Shown: positions 5,769 through 14,763 of the stretch, one piece after another
Layout of the letters: each line of letters starts with the position of its first letter
How positions within the stretch are numbered: position 1 is the first letter of the stretch
Source: an uncultured Collinsella sp.
GTDB lineage: Bacteria; Actinomycetota; Coriobacteriia; Coriobacteriales; Coriobacteriaceae
NCBI GenBank assembly: GCA_900544995.1
Contig: UQXC01000003.1
Location: 1-59,221 of the forward strand
Length of the DNA stretch: 59,221 nt
Direction of reading: 5' to 3'
Program-made: the position numbers and the translations under genes
Notes under the pieces: generated by a model
Seen by the model: only the letters and a program-made list of their open reading frames with translations
Told to the model about the DNA's origin: nothing
The model's database searches: none

Positions 5769-7957
5769 TCGATGCGCCCGACCACGCCGCTCAGGAGCGG
5801 GGCAATCGTTCGACAGGGGCATGGCTCCTTGTCGCCCTGCTGGGGATAGCGCTCTCGGTTGTTGCCGGCATGATGAGCTACGGCTACACGACAGCTCAGG
5901 CCGAGCAGCGCTTTGCCGACGTTGTCGATTACGTGGCGACGCAGAGCCTTTCCTACGATGCATTCAATAGCGCCTATACGACCAAAAACTTGATTCGCGT
6001 TATGGAGATCGCCGGAGAGACAGCGCGCGATATGGAGCGCGACGGTTCGGTGGATAACGCCATGCTGGAGCAATATGCCGACCAGTTCAACGTGAGCGCA
6101 CTGATCGTGACGGACGCATCGGGCAATTTGGTGTCCGAGTCCTCGACAGATGGCGTGGGCCACGAGTCGCTCGCTACGTATCTCAAGGAAGCACCCGTGC
6201 TGGAGGTGGCGGTCCATCCGCTTAAGTCCTATACCGCCCGCATTACGCTTTCGGATGATTCGGTTGCAGACATTGGTTGCGTGACCCGGCAAGATGGCGA
6301 GGGCATCGTTATCGCGGTCAGGCATCAGAGCGCGAAGGCAGTTGCAAGCAATACGCTCAAACTGCAGAGCCTGCTCGGTGGTTATGAGACCATCGACAGT
6401 GGCAATATCGTGATCGAAAGCGATGGCAAGGTCGTTGCGACCAATGCCGTTGAACCCACCATATTGGGCGTATTCAATCTGCCTGCAACGGATGTCTTTA
6501 TTGTCGACGGTATTAAGGATCGATGCCTGCCCGGCAAAGTCCGACTGGTCAACGCCAGCGGCGAGTGGTATTTGGGCACATTTAGAAAAGCGCGCGGGTT
6601 CTACGTGTACACCTATGCCTCGGCGCGGCGCTACTTTGAGGTCGTCGCGGCTGTTGCTGCCGGCGTGCTGGTGCTCTACAGCGGTGTTATAGCCGTTGTT
6701 GTGATGGTGCGTCGCCGCGCTGATCGTCGACGTTTGACGGACTTGCTGCAGCAGGAGCGCGACTATGGCGACAAGCTGGCAAAGGCAGCGCGTGAGGCCT
6801 CGTCTGCCAACTCGGCAAAGACGGAGTTTTTGCGCCGCATGAGCCACGATCTGCGCACGCCCATCAACGGTATTCGCGGCATGGTCGAGGTTGGCGACGC
6901 CAATGCGGACGATCTGCAAAAGCAGACCGAGTGCCGCTCAAAGATCTGGACGGCATCGGGACTGCTGCTCGACCTTGCCAACGAGGCCCTGGATATGAGT
7001 CGCCTGGAGAGCGGACAGGTCGACCTGAACCTCGTACCCATAAATTTGGTGGTCCTCAACTGTGAAGTGCGCGATATTCTGGAGCGCCAGGCCGAGGAGC
7101 GTCTGGTGACAATTATCTGCGATCAGCAGACGCTTGATCATCCCTATGCACGGGTGAGTGTGACGCACCTCAAGCGCTTGTTGCTCAATATTGCCGGCAA
7201 TGCCGTCAAGTACAATCGCCAGGGCGGCTATGTTCGCCTGGTGTGCCGCGAGGTGGAGCCAGCGGATGGCGTCCCCGTCTATGAATACACGATCGCCGAC
7301 AACGGTATTGGTATGAGCGAGGAGTTCCAACAGCACCTCTACGAGCCGTTTTGTCGCGAGGAGCAACAGGTGGAAGGCGCTTCATCGGGAACTGGCCTGG
7401 GCGCGCCTATCGCAAAACAGTTGGTCGAGCTTATGGGCGGAACCATGAACTTTACGAGTGTCTTGGGGCAGGGGACGACGTTTACCATCCGCCTACCGTT
7501 CGAGAAGTGCGACCGCTCCGAGATTCCTCAGGCAGTTCCCGCGGATGCGGGAGACGGCGATGCGCTCCAGGGCTTGCGCGTTTTGCTCGTAGAGGATAAC
7601 GATCTGAATGCCGAGATCGCGCAGTTTACGCTCAGCCGTGCCGGTGCCATCGTGACGCATGCTAAGGATGGCGAGTCTGCCGTCGAGATGTTTGCCGCGA
7701 GCGCGCCGTACGAGTACGACGCGGTGTTGATGGACATCATGATGCCCGGTATCGATGGCCTTGAGGCCACGCGTCGGATTCGAGCACTCGATCGCGAGGA
7801 TGCCGCGACCACGCCGATTGTTGCCGTGAGCGCCAACGCCTTTGCCGACGACCGCAGGCTTTCGCGTGAGGCGGGCATGAACGCGCACCTGAGCAAGCCT
7901 GTGAGCTCGCAAGAGCTCGTTGAGGCGCTTGCGCACATAGCCGCCGACGCTTCATAA
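5765..7957 (+). CDS. Hybrid sensor histidine kinase with C-terminal receiver domain
   Basis: 730 residues. Membrane segments at about 18-38 and 293-316 flank an extracellular sensor region. The dimerisation domain carries the phospho-accepting histidine in MSHDLRTPINGI (H361). The ATP-binding domain has the N box around NIAGNAVKYN (475-484) and G boxes ADNGIGMSEEF and GTGLGAPIAKQL. The receiver domain (about 605-730) has VEDND and the phosphorylation site in LMDIMMP (D657), with K in LSKP. No Hpt or DNA-binding output domain is present. It is translationally coupled to the upstream ligand-binding lipoprotein, suggesting a split BvgS-like sensor. The partner receiving phosphate is not in this window. 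Confidence 0.93.
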   Translation: MIDAPDHAAQERGNRSTGAWLLVALLGIALSVVAGMMSYGYTTAQAEQRFADVVDYVATQSLSYDAFNSAYTTKNLIRVMEIAGETARDMERDGSVDNAMLEQYADQFNVSALIVTDASGNLVSESSTDGVGHESLATYLKEAPVLEVAVHPLKSYTARITLSDDSVADIGCVTRQDGEGIVIAVRHQSAKAVASNTLKLQSLLGGYETIDSGNIVIESDGKVVATNAVEPTILGVFNLPATDVFIVDGIKDRCLPGKVRLVNASGEWYLGTFRKARGFYVYTYASARRYFEVVAAVAAGVLVLYSGVIAVVVMVRRRADRRRLTDLLQQERDYGDKLAKAAREASSANSAKTEFLRRMSHDLRTPINGIRGMVEVGDANADDLQKQTECRSKIWTASGLLLDLANEALDMSRLESGQVDLNLVPINLVVLNCEVRDILERQAEERLVTIICDQQTLDHPYARVSVTHLKRLLLNIAGNAVKYNRQGGYVRLVCREVEPADGVPVYEYTIADNGIGMSEEFQQHLYEPFCREEQQVEGASSGTGLGAPIAKQLVELMGGTMNFTSVLGQGTTFTIRLPFEKCDRSEIPQAVPADAGDGDALQGLRVLLVEDNDLNAEIAQFTLSRAGAIVTHAKDGESAVEMFAASAPYEYDAVLMDIMMPGIDGLEATRRIRALDREDAATTPIVAVSANAFADDRRLSREAGMNAHLSKPVSSQELVEALAHIAADAS

Positions 7958-7959
7958 GC

Positions 7960-7999
7960 ATATGGCCCGGTTCCGAGGTGGGTTGGAGCCGGGCCATAT
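7960..7999. terminator. Bidirectional hairpin between converging genes
   Basis: ATATGGCCCGG pairs with CCGGGCCATAT, 3 bases after the kinase stop and before the stop of the oppositely oriented oxidoreductase gene. It probably ends transcription from both sides. Confidence 0.7.
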
Positions 8000-8026
8000 T
8001 GCTATTGATGAGGCCTGTTGAGGGGC

Positions 8027-8509
8027 TTACTTCTCCTGAATCTGCTTGCCGCAAAGATGCTCAATCGAAATCTCGTAGAGTTGGACGCCCTTGATGTCTT
8101 TGGCGATTTCCTCCTCGACTTCTTCGGCAGAAGGGTAGTACTTAAGCGCGAGCTGGCGGACTTTGTCCTCGATAAACGCAGGCGCCTCATCTACCAGGCG
8201 ACAACGGCCAAAGACCACGGTACTCATAACGTAGGGAGCCCAGTCATCGTCCTTGTACCACTCGTTACCGTAAACGGTAAAGCAGATCTTGTCATCGCGC
8301 TTGAGTGCGTCGACCTTGTGGCCGGCTTTGGCGCCATGGAAATAGATCTTGTCGTGCTCGGCGTCGAAGAAGTAGTTGACGGGAATGGCGTACGGGTAGC
8401 CATCGTCGCCGTTGACGGCAAAGACGCCGCGCTTGCAGGTAGCGAGCAGTTCGCGCGCTACCTCGTCAGTGATGGCGCGTTTCTTTCGACGTAAGGGCCT
8501 AAACATCAT
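8027..8509 (-). CDS. Pyridoxamine 5'-phosphate oxidase-family (flavin-binding split-barrel) protein, NimA-like
   Basis: 160 residues. The split-barrel fold is indicated by LLATCKRGVFAVNGDDGYPY, AIPVNYFFDAEHDKIYFHGA and KVDALKRDDKICFTVYG, which match the PNPOx-like flavoprotein family that includes nitroimidazole-resistance NimA proteins. It probably binds FMN or F420-like flavin and reduces a small molecule. Whether it reduces nitro drugs cannot be judged. Two adjacent ATGs (8509 and 8506) fit; AGGAAG is better spaced to the second. It sits convergent with one hybrid kinase and between two such kinases, without obvious link. Confidence 0.82.
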   Translation of the reverse strand: MMFRPLRRKKRAITDEVARELLATCKRGVFAVNGDDGYPYAIPVNYFFDAEHDKIYFHGAKAGHKVDALKRDDKICFTVYGNEWYKDDDWAPYVMSTVVFGRCRLVDEAPAFIEDKVRQLALKYYPSAEEVEEEIAKDIKGVQLYEISIEHLCGKQIQEK

Positions 8510-8547
8510 TGGCTTCCTTTCTGCTGCGTATGGTGGTTGAGCACAAA

Positions 8548-11352
8548 CTATAGCGAAACAGCTCCGTATTTCTTGATGCGGGCGAGCATGTTTTTGAGCT
8601 TGTTAAAGTCGACCGGTTTGGACAGATGGGCGTTCATGCCGGCGTCGTGTGCCGCCTTGGCGTCCTCGGCGAAGGCGTTGGCGGTGAGCGCGATGATGGG
8701 GATGTCGGCTGCATCGACCTTCTCGCTCAGGCGAATCGCGCGGGTTGCCTCGTAACCGTCCATGTCCGGCATCATAATGTCCATCAGGATCGCATCGAAG
8801 CTGCCGGCGGGATGAGACAGGTACAGATCGACGACTTCGTTGCCGTTGACGGCGCGGGTGACCACGACGCCATCGGATTCTAGCAGCGTCTGGGCAATCT
8901 CGGCATTCAATTCGTTGTCTTCGGCGAGCAGCACGTTCATGTCGGCGAGCGAGCAGTCGAGCGCCCTCTCGACCGTATTCGCCCGCGCCCGGGGGTTCTT
9001 GTCGATATCGAGCGGAATTTCCACGTAGAACGAGGTGCCCACATGGAGCTCACTGGTGACTTCGATGGTGCCGCCCATCAGTTCAATAAGCGACTTGACG
9101 ATTGGCATGCCCATGCCGGTTCCTTGGAACTTGCTGCGCGCATCGTCACCTTCTTGGGCAAACGGCTCATAGATATGCTTTAAAAACTTGGGAGTCATAC
9201 CAATGCCGGTATCCGAAACGCTAAAGCAAAAGAGCGCGCGCCCGTTATCGAGTGGCTTGGTATTTGAGCTAAAGGTGACGGAGCCGCCGTGCTTGTTGTA
9301 CTTAATGCTGTTGTCTAACAGGTTGATCATGATCTGTCGGATATGGGTGGGACTGCCGATCATGTATGGCCCCGTGGCGTACGGCAGACTATTGTCCTGC
9401 ATTGTGATGGCGTTACTGGACGCGCGGAGCTTGCACAGCACCAGTGTATCGTCACAGAGCTCTTTGAGGTTAAAAGGCGCATGCTCCAGTGTTAGCTTGC
9501 GGTCTTCGATTTTGCCCATCTCGAGGATGTCGTTGATCAGCGAGAGCAGGTGATTGGCGGCAACGCGCGCCTTGGCACGGCTCTCGCGGGCGACCTGGAT
9601 ATCGCCTTCCTTCAATTCCTCGATCTCGATAAGGCCCAGGATACCGTTGAGCGGCGTTCGGATGTCGTGGCTCATGCGCGTGAGGAATGCCGTCTTAGCG
9701 GCGTTGGCAGCGTCGGCTTTTTTGCGCTCGGTTCGAGCGCGCACGAGCGCCCAGATGAGCAGGACGATACCGACCGACAACATACCGATGAGGGCAGCTG
9801 CAACGGCGGCACGGTTGCGATAAAGGAATTGAAGCGTGTTGGATTCCTGGGCCGTGTACGACGTGGAGGAGTAATTGCTTGCGGAGAGCGATTCTCCGGC
9901 ATTGATGATGCCCTTGTTGACGATTCCCAGCAGCTCGGGCTTTCCGCGCGAAATCCAGCACGAGAGCTCACAGGTGTCAGGGAGCTCGGCCGTCTCGTAA
10001 CCTTCGAGATCATAACGGTCGCCGATGGTTTTTATGCGTGAGCTGGGAGCGACGATGCAGTGCGCCGTTCCCTTCCTGAGGGCGTCGAACGCTTCATCGT
10101 CGGATTGGTATTCGGTCACGGTCGCTGTGGGAAACAGGCTTTCAAGTGCATTTTTGTTGACAAACGATGATTTGGTACAGGCGATGTTCTGAAGGTCTTT
10201 GTTCAGGTCGCTGCCGGTGTGGATGGCGGTGAGGGACACGGTCCCCAACGATGCCGACTGCACAACGCCTGATTGCTCGGCAACCCAGTAATCTCGGTAT
10301 ACCGGCAGCGCAACGTCTATGCTTCCCTTTGACAGAGCCTTTGACATCATCTTGTAGCTATCAAAGGCGACGGTTTTGACCGTAATGCCAAATTTATCGT
10401 GCAACGTCGTCGCAAGCGATGCGAGCGAGCCTTCCATTTCGCCGTTTTCGTCTTCGTTGCAGTAGGGGAGTTTGCCCGTAATGTAGCCGAGCGTGATGGC
10501 GTTGTTGTTTGCTTTGAGCCAGGAACGTTCGGGGCCGTTGAGCGATGATGAACCGCTGTTTTTGACCGAGTAGTTAGATTTGACTTCGTCGATATAGCGT
10601 GGGTTGACGCGGGCGATTGCCGACATGGCGGCATTGATGTCGTCCATTAGGTCGGGGCGGCTTTTGGGGACGGCAAAGTAGTAGTCGCTCGAACCAACGT
10701 AGAACATGGGCGACGCATCGGGCGACGAAATGGTGTCGTTCATGATGACGGCATCGACTTCGTCGTTTGCGAGCGCGTCAAAGAGGGCGCCGCCAGTGTC
10801 GATTTCTTTATAGGTGCAGGTAATGCCTTCGTTGGCGAGCCACTGCCGGCCAACAAAGGTTTGCATAACGTCGGGGTTGTAGCCGATGGTAAGGCCTTGG
10901 AGCGCTTGGGGGTCGCCCTTGGCCAGATCGTCGCGATCGGGCTTGGCGTAGATGTAGTAGCGCTCGGTGCCCTCGGGGTTCGAGGAAAAGAGCAGCTTTT
11001 GGGCGCGTTCCTCGGAGTAGGAGATGTTAGGCATAAGGTCGATTTCGCCTGACTCGAGCATGTCCATAAGCTCGGTGAAGGTGCCGGAGACGTATTCGTA
11101 CCGCCAGCCGGGCGTGTAGTACGACAGGGTCTGGAGGTACTCGTAACCCCATCCCGAGAGACGCTCGCCGGGGGTGCCGTCCTGGAAGCCCTCGTTGTTG
11201 ACGAGCCAACCAACGCGGACTGTCTTGACTGGCTGGCTAGAGTCAGCGGCAAAAGCCTGGACAGGCGCGATAGAACTCAGCACGGCAAGCGCGGCGAGCA
11301 CAATGGCCAGGGCGCGACATATAACTGAACGAAGGACAGTGGCAGCTCTCAC
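8548..11352 (-). CDS. BvgS-like hybrid histidine kinase with two periplasmic substrate-binding domains
   Basis: 934 residues from GTG 11352, which has AGGA 6 bases upstream; TTG 11358 is a weaker in-frame alternative. A signal peptide (about 1-36, ending PVQAFAA) precedes two tandem family-3 solute-binding domains (about 42-260, with VRVGWLVNNEGF and ELMDMLESGEIDLMPNISYS; about 280-495, with ITLGYITGKLPYCNEDENGE). A transmembrane helix lies at about 515-538. The kinase core has MSHDIRTPLNGI (H562) and an ATPase domain (NLLDNSIKYN, GTGMGMPIVKSL). The receiver has LMDIMMP (D858). It lacks Hpt and output domains. This is the fused counterpart of the split lipoprotein/kinase pair at 4899-7957, with strong similarity in the kinase and receiver parts, so the two may be paralogues. 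Confidence 0.93.
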   Translation of the reverse strand: MRAATVLRSVICRALAIVLAALAVLSSIAPVQAFAADSSQPVKTVRVGWLVNNEGFQDGTPGERLSGWGYEYLQTLSYYTPGWRYEYVSGTFTELMDMLESGEIDLMPNISYSEERAQKLLFSSNPEGTERYYIYAKPDRDDLAKGDPQALQGLTIGYNPDVMQTFVGRQWLANEGITCTYKEIDTGGALFDALANDEVDAVIMNDTISSPDASPMFYVGSSDYYFAVPKSRPDLMDDINAAMSAIARVNPRYIDEVKSNYSVKNSGSSSLNGPERSWLKANNNAITLGYITGKLPYCNEDENGEMEGSLASLATTLHDKFGITVKTVAFDSYKMMSKALSKGSIDVALPVYRDYWVAEQSGVVQSASLGTVSLTAIHTGSDLNKDLQNIACTKSSFVNKNALESLFPTATVTEYQSDDEAFDALRKGTAHCIVAPSSRIKTIGDRYDLEGYETAELPDTCELSCWISRGKPELLGIVNKGIINAGESLSASNYSSTSYTAQESNTLQFLYRNRAAVAAALIGMLSVGIVLLIWALVRARTERKKADAANAAKTAFLTRMSHDIRTPLNGILGLIEIEELKEGDIQVARESRAKARVAANHLLSLINDILEMGKIEDRKLTLEHAPFNLKELCDDTLVLCKLRASSNAITMQDNSLPYATGPYMIGSPTHIRQIMINLLDNSIKYNKHGGSVTFSSNTKPLDNGRALFCFSVSDTGIGMTPKFLKHIYEPFAQEGDDARSKFQGTGMGMPIVKSLIELMGGTIEVTSELHVGTSFYVEIPLDIDKNPRARANTVERALDCSLADMNVLLAEDNELNAEIAQTLLESDGVVVTRAVNGNEVVDLYLSHPAGSFDAILMDIMMPDMDGYEATRAIRLSEKVDAADIPIIALTANAFAEDAKAAHDAGMNAHLSKPVDFNKLKNMLARIKKYGAVSL

Positions 11353-11439
11353 ATGCAATCCTAACGAATCGAGACATTACCGCATAAGGATACCAGCTCA
11401 GCCTGCCCAGGCGGCAGCTGCACCGCTAAACGGTCCCGC

Positions 11440-11497
11440 CCGGCAGTTGGGGACAGTCCCTTTCTGCCGGCACAAAAGGAACGTCCCTAACTGTCGG
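11440..11497. repeat. Hairpin repeat with GGGACAG core, CCGGCAGTT arms
   Basis: CCGGCAGTTGGGGACAGTCC followed by CTTT pairs imperfectly with AAAGGAACGTCCCTAACTGT followed by CGG. Same layout as the other GGGACAG hairpins in the window but with different outer arms. It lies between the divergent hybrid kinase and the ion-channel gene. Confidence 0.75.
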
Positions 11498-11503
11498 TTG
11501 TGG

Positions 11504-11509
11504 GACAAT
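11504..11509 (+). promoter_or_regulatory. Candidate -10 box GACAAT for the ion-channel gene
   Basis: GACAATAT lies 42 bases before ATG 11551, directly after the hairpin repeat. It resembles the other [TG]ACAAT boxes found before genes here; no clear -35 box. Confidence 0.35.
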
Positions 11510-11550
11510 ATCGAGCGAATGTGATTGGGCGTCTGGGAAAAGGGGTCGCG

Positions 11551-11976
11551 ATGAACAGGTTGAGGACGCTTGCCGATGTGCTGCGACAGGCTGGCTTTGC
11601 ACGCATCACGGGCCTGTTTCTTATCTTTTACCTGCTGTGCTCGACGGCTGTCTGGCTGTCCGAGCCCACGACCCTCACGTTTGGCGATGGTCTCTGGTTT
11701 AGCTTTGAGACGGTCTCGACGATCGGCTTTGGCGATATCCCCGCTGAAACGCCGGTTGCCCGCGGCATTACCGTTATCCTAAGCGTCATCAGTATCTTCT
11801 ATATCGCCATGCTTACGGGCGTGGCGGTGAACTACTGCAATACGCTCATCAAGCTGCGCCAAAAGGACACCATGGCGCGCTTTATGGACGATCTTGAGCA
11901 TTTGGAAGAACTCGACCGCGATGAGCTCGCCGATTTGTCGCGCCGCGTGCGCGAATACCGTCGCCGGCAACGATAG
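11551..11976 (+). CDS. Two-transmembrane potassium channel subunit (ion-trans-2 family)
   Basis: 141 residues. Layout is helix 1 (about 18-36), a pore loop with selectivity filter T57-I-G-F-G-D62, and helix 2 (about 70-94), then a charged cytoplasmic tail (FMDDLEHLEELDRDELADLS) that may form a coiled coil. TIGFGD is the K+-channel signature TxGFGD. No RCK/TrkA-N nucleotide domain follows, so it is a minimal pore. ATG 11551 has AAAAGGGG 5 bases upstream; an earlier in-frame start at 11500 overlaps the promoter and is unlikely. It is followed 35 bases later by the LOG-family gene and may share its transcript. Confidence 0.88.
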   Translation: MNRLRTLADVLRQAGFARITGLFLIFYLLCSTAVWLSEPTTLTFGDGLWFSFETVSTIGFGDIPAETPVARGITVILSVISIFYIAMLTGVAVNYCNTLIKLRQKDTMARFMDDLEHLEELDRDELADLSRRVREYRRRQR

Positions 11977-12011
11977 AACGGGTGCCGCGCGTCACGACGA
12001 GGGGGACTGAA

Positions 12012-12545
12012 ATGAATATCACCGTGTATCTGGGTGCCAGCGTCGGTAGTGACCCGGCGTTTCTACCTGCGGTACAGGAGCTGGGCAACTGGATTGGCAC
12101 CAACGGCCACGCGTTGGTATACGGCGGGTCCAAATCGGGCCTGATGGGCGCGCTCGCCGATAGCGTGCTCGATGCTGGCGGACATGTGACGGGCGTGGAG
12201 CCGAGCTTTTTTATCGAGGCCGAGTTTCAGCACGACGGAATCGACGACCTTATCGTGACGAGCGATATGGCCGAGCGTAAAGCCAAGATGATCGAGCTTG
12301 GTGATGCCTTCATTGCCTTTCCCGGCGGGACGGGTACGCTCGAGGAGATTGCCGAGGTCATGTCCGCGGTGTCGTTGGGGCACCTGAGCGCGCCGTGCAT
12401 TCTGTACAACTTGGACGGTTACTACAATGACCTTAAGGCGCTGCTCGGGCACATGATTGATAAAGGGCTTTCGAGCCCGAGGCGCCAGCACGGCATCTAT
12501 TTTGCCGACGATTTGCGCGAGATTGCCTCGATTATCAACGGATAA
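12012..12545 (+). CDS. LOG-family protein (TIGR00730-type, lysine decarboxylase-like fold)
   Basis: 177 residues. The family signature is intact: MAERKAKM (R89, K90) and PGGTGTLEE (104-112), with GGSKSGLMG in the N-terminal Rossmann part. Characterised members cleave ribose 5-phosphate from nucleoside monophosphates; in plants and some actinobacteria this activates cytokinins. Many bacterial members are of unknown role. ATG 12012 is preceded by GGGGGACTGA; the longer frame from 11982 adds residues without a better site. Confidence 0.9.
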   Translation: MNITVYLGASVGSDPAFLPAVQELGNWIGTNGHALVYGGSKSGLMGALADSVLDAGGHVTGVEPSFFIEAEFQHDGIDDLIVTSDMAERKAKMIELGDAFIAFPGGTGTLEEIAEVMSAVSLGHLSAPCILYNLDGYYNDLKALLGHMIDKGLSSPRRQHGIYFADDLREIASIING

Positions 12546-12625
12546 GTCTTGAGCCTGCCCCACTATGGCTCCCAATGGTGCCGTTTGCAGCGCAGATGGT
12601 TGGCTCGTTCGGGCAACGCCCGCTC

Positions 12626-12631
12626 TACAAT
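12626..12631 (+). promoter_or_regulatory. Candidate -10 box TACAAT for the ClC gene
   Basis: TACAATAA lies 40 bases before ATG 12671. Immediately upstream is a small GGGC/GCCC hairpin. No consensus -35 at 17 bases. Confidence 0.4.
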
Positions 12632-12670
12632 AAAACGTAACTATGTCGACTTTGACCGCGGGAGGACCCG

Positions 12671-13975
12671 ATGGATAACCTTGCCAAACCCACAAACCGC
12701 GCGCTGTTTTTAGTTAGCGTTGCCGTGACCGGTGCGTTCGCAGGTGCCGCAGTCTGGCTGTTCTTCTTTGCGATGGAGCACGGTATCGACTATCTATGGA
12801 CCGAGATTCCGCACGCGCTGGGCGTCGCTTCGCCCGAGCTTGCCAGCGGCCCGTTTGGCTTTCTGCCGTACCCGTTTTTTGTCTGCCTGCTGGGCGGCCT
12901 GTTAATCGGTCTGTACGAAAAGATGACAGGCACCAAGACCGATGACCTCAACCAGGTCATGGCTAAGGTTAAGCAAGACGGGCGCTACCCGTACGACAAC
13001 CTGGGCAAGCTTTCGCTCGCGGCATTGCTGCCGCTGCTGTTTGGCGGAAGCATTGGACCGGAGGCCGGCCTGACCGGCGTTATCGCCGGTCTGTGCAGCT
13101 GGGTCGGCGACCGCATGCGTCGCTTTGGCGCCGAGTTTAGGGAGCTCACGTTGCTGGGCACCCAGGCTGCCCTGACGGCGCTCTTTACCGCGCCCGTCTT
13201 TGGCTTTGTGGCGCCGCTTGCCGGTAGCACCGACGGCCAGGGTGAAGACGCCGACGATGAGTCCGCGTCCGGCGAGATCACCATCAAGCTGCCCAAGGCG
13301 CAAAAGACGGTGGTCTATGGTATTGCGATTGCCGGCGGTCTGGGCACCTACCTGCTGCTTGGACAGCTTGTGGGCGGCGGCATGGGCATGCCCAGGTTCG
13401 AGTCCGCCGAGGTGGGCAACCTAGAGCTTACCTGGCTCGTCCCTCTGTCGTTGATCGGCACCGTCTGCGGCTGGCTGTACTTTGTCTCTGAGCATGCAAG
13501 CGAGGCACTGTCCCATGCAATAGGGGAGCGTCCTGTCGTCAAGGCCATGCTGGCCGGTTTGGCACTCGCCATCTGTGGCACGGTCCTGCCCTATACCATG
13601 TTTGCCGGCGAGACCCAGGCCGACGTGCTCATGGAAACCTATCTGACCATTCCCGCTGGCGTGCTTATCGCGACCGGTCTTGTTAAGGCCATGCTGACGC
13701 CCGCCCTCATCAACCTTGGTTGGCGCGGCGGTCACTTCTTCCCGGTTATCTTCTCGGGCGTAAGCCTGGGCTATGGCCTTGGCATCCTCACCGGCGCAGA
13801 TCCGGTCTTTTGCGTCGCCGTCTGCACGGCATCGACGATGGGTGCGGTCATGCGTCAGCCGGTCATGGTCGTGGGCCTGCTGCTCATGTGCTTCCCACTC
13901 AAGGGTATCGTCTGCATGATCATCGCGGCCGTCATCGCCGCCGGCATTCCACTGCCCAAGCCGCTGCGCAAGTAG
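12671..13975 (+). CDS. ClC-family chloride channel/transporter
   Basis: 434 residues, about ten to twelve membrane helices. It has the ClC hallmark GGSIGPEAGLTGV at about 123-135 and GWRGGHFFPVIFSG near 350, corresponding to the GxxGPE and GxFxP anion-path motifs. A charged, glycine/aspartate-rich loop (GQGEDADDESASGE) sits near 195. It moves chloride or another halide such as fluoride across the membrane, as a channel or proton exchanger; sequence alone does not settle which. GGGAGG precedes the ATG. Its neighbours (K+ channel upstream, KUP and MscL elsewhere) fit ion and osmotic homeostasis. Confidence 0.9.
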   Translation: MDNLAKPTNRALFLVSVAVTGAFAGAAVWLFFFAMEHGIDYLWTEIPHALGVASPELASGPFGFLPYPFFVCLLGGLLIGLYEKMTGTKTDDLNQVMAKVKQDGRYPYDNLGKLSLAALLPLLFGGSIGPEAGLTGVIAGLCSWVGDRMRRFGAEFRELTLLGTQAALTALFTAPVFGFVAPLAGSTDGQGEDADDESASGEITIKLPKAQKTVVYGIAIAGGLGTYLLLGQLVGGGMGMPRFESAEVGNLELTWLVPLSLIGTVCGWLYFVSEHASEALSHAIGERPVVKAMLAGLALAICGTVLPYTMFAGETQADVLMETYLTIPAGVLIATGLVKAMLTPALINLGWRGGHFFPVIFSGVSLGYGLGILTGADPVFCVAVCTASTMGAVMRQPVMVVGLLLMCFPLKGIVCMIIAAVIAAGIPLPKPLRK

Positions 13976-14064
13976 TACAGTGGCGCACGCCGGGGACATG
14001 CCCTTTGCCACGGATTTGCGGGGAGGGGGGCGATCGCGTCCTTCGCGGATTGAGACTCGTGTGG

Positions 14065-14763
14065 CTACAGATCGCGTACTCGATAAACCTTGGTGCTGAC
14101 GGTGCAGCTGATTGCACATAGCGCGAGGGCCAGTACGGCAATTCCTGCGCACAGACCGCCAAGGACGGCAGGATCGGGATTCGCTCCGGCAATCGACATG
14201 AGCCAGTTGCTAATGGGGTTGGAAGAGCTCAGCATTGCCATGGTACCGCAGCCCATCAGGGCAAACAGGCCGACGGAAAGGCGCAGCGCCTCCATGTGTC
14301 CAAATCGAAAGAACAGCGGCTGTGCCAAAAACACCATCATGAGGGAGATGAGCATCGATGCGGCGGAGGCTATTGTGATCTCAAAGACGGTCTGTCCCGT
14401 CGAAGGAATGCCCGTGTGATCGAAGAACGGAAGGGCGATGATGCTCAAAAGCACGGCGGCGCATGCCATGACGGCCGAGAAAGCAATAATGCACAGGTAG
14501 CGTGCGCAGATGATGTCTTTGCGCGAGAACGGCAGCGTTGCCCGATAGCGCTCCCAGCCGTTTTGGTTATCGTAGCCAGCCAGTGAGTTCATGATTATGA
14601 TGGGTGACATGGCGCTGACCGCGCAGGCGCCGGCGCTCATACCGGAATCGCCGTCCGATGCGTTGGCAAGGGTTAGCACGATGAAGATGAACAGGCCGAC
14701 GCCCGCAATGCTCGGGATGAGCGTGCGAGCGATGGCGAGCTCGGACATAAAGGCGCGTTTCAT
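14065..14763 (-). CDS. ABC-2 type transporter permease
   Basis: 232 residues with six predicted membrane helices, for example LIPSIAGVGLFIFIVLTLA and ALRLSVGLFALMGCGTMAML. Short cytoplasmic loops contain RYRATLPFSRKDIICARYL, typical of ABC-2 permeases partnered with a separate ATPase. Its ATG overlaps the ATPase stop codon (TCAT at 14760-14763 read on the minus strand as ATGA), so the two are translationally coupled. Together with the GntR regulator they form a YtrABC-like operon; such systems often respond to cell-wall antibiotics. The substrate is unknown. Confidence 0.87.
   Translation of the reverse strand: MKRAFMSELAIARTLIPSIAGVGLFIFIVLTLANASDGDSGMSAGACAVSAMSPIIIMNSLAGYDNQNGWERYRATLPFSRKDIICARYLCIIAFSAVMACAAVLLSIIALPFFDHTGIPSTGQTVFEITIASAASMLISLMMVFLAQPLFFRFGHMEALRLSVGLFALMGCGTMAMLSSSNPISNWLMSIAGANPDPAVLGGLCAGIAVLALALCAISCTVSTKVYRVRDL

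Noticed and set aside
5672..6919. 415-codon minus-strand frame over the lipoprotein/kinase junction
   Set aside because: It overlaps two genes with unmistakable domains and its own translation matches no protein pattern.
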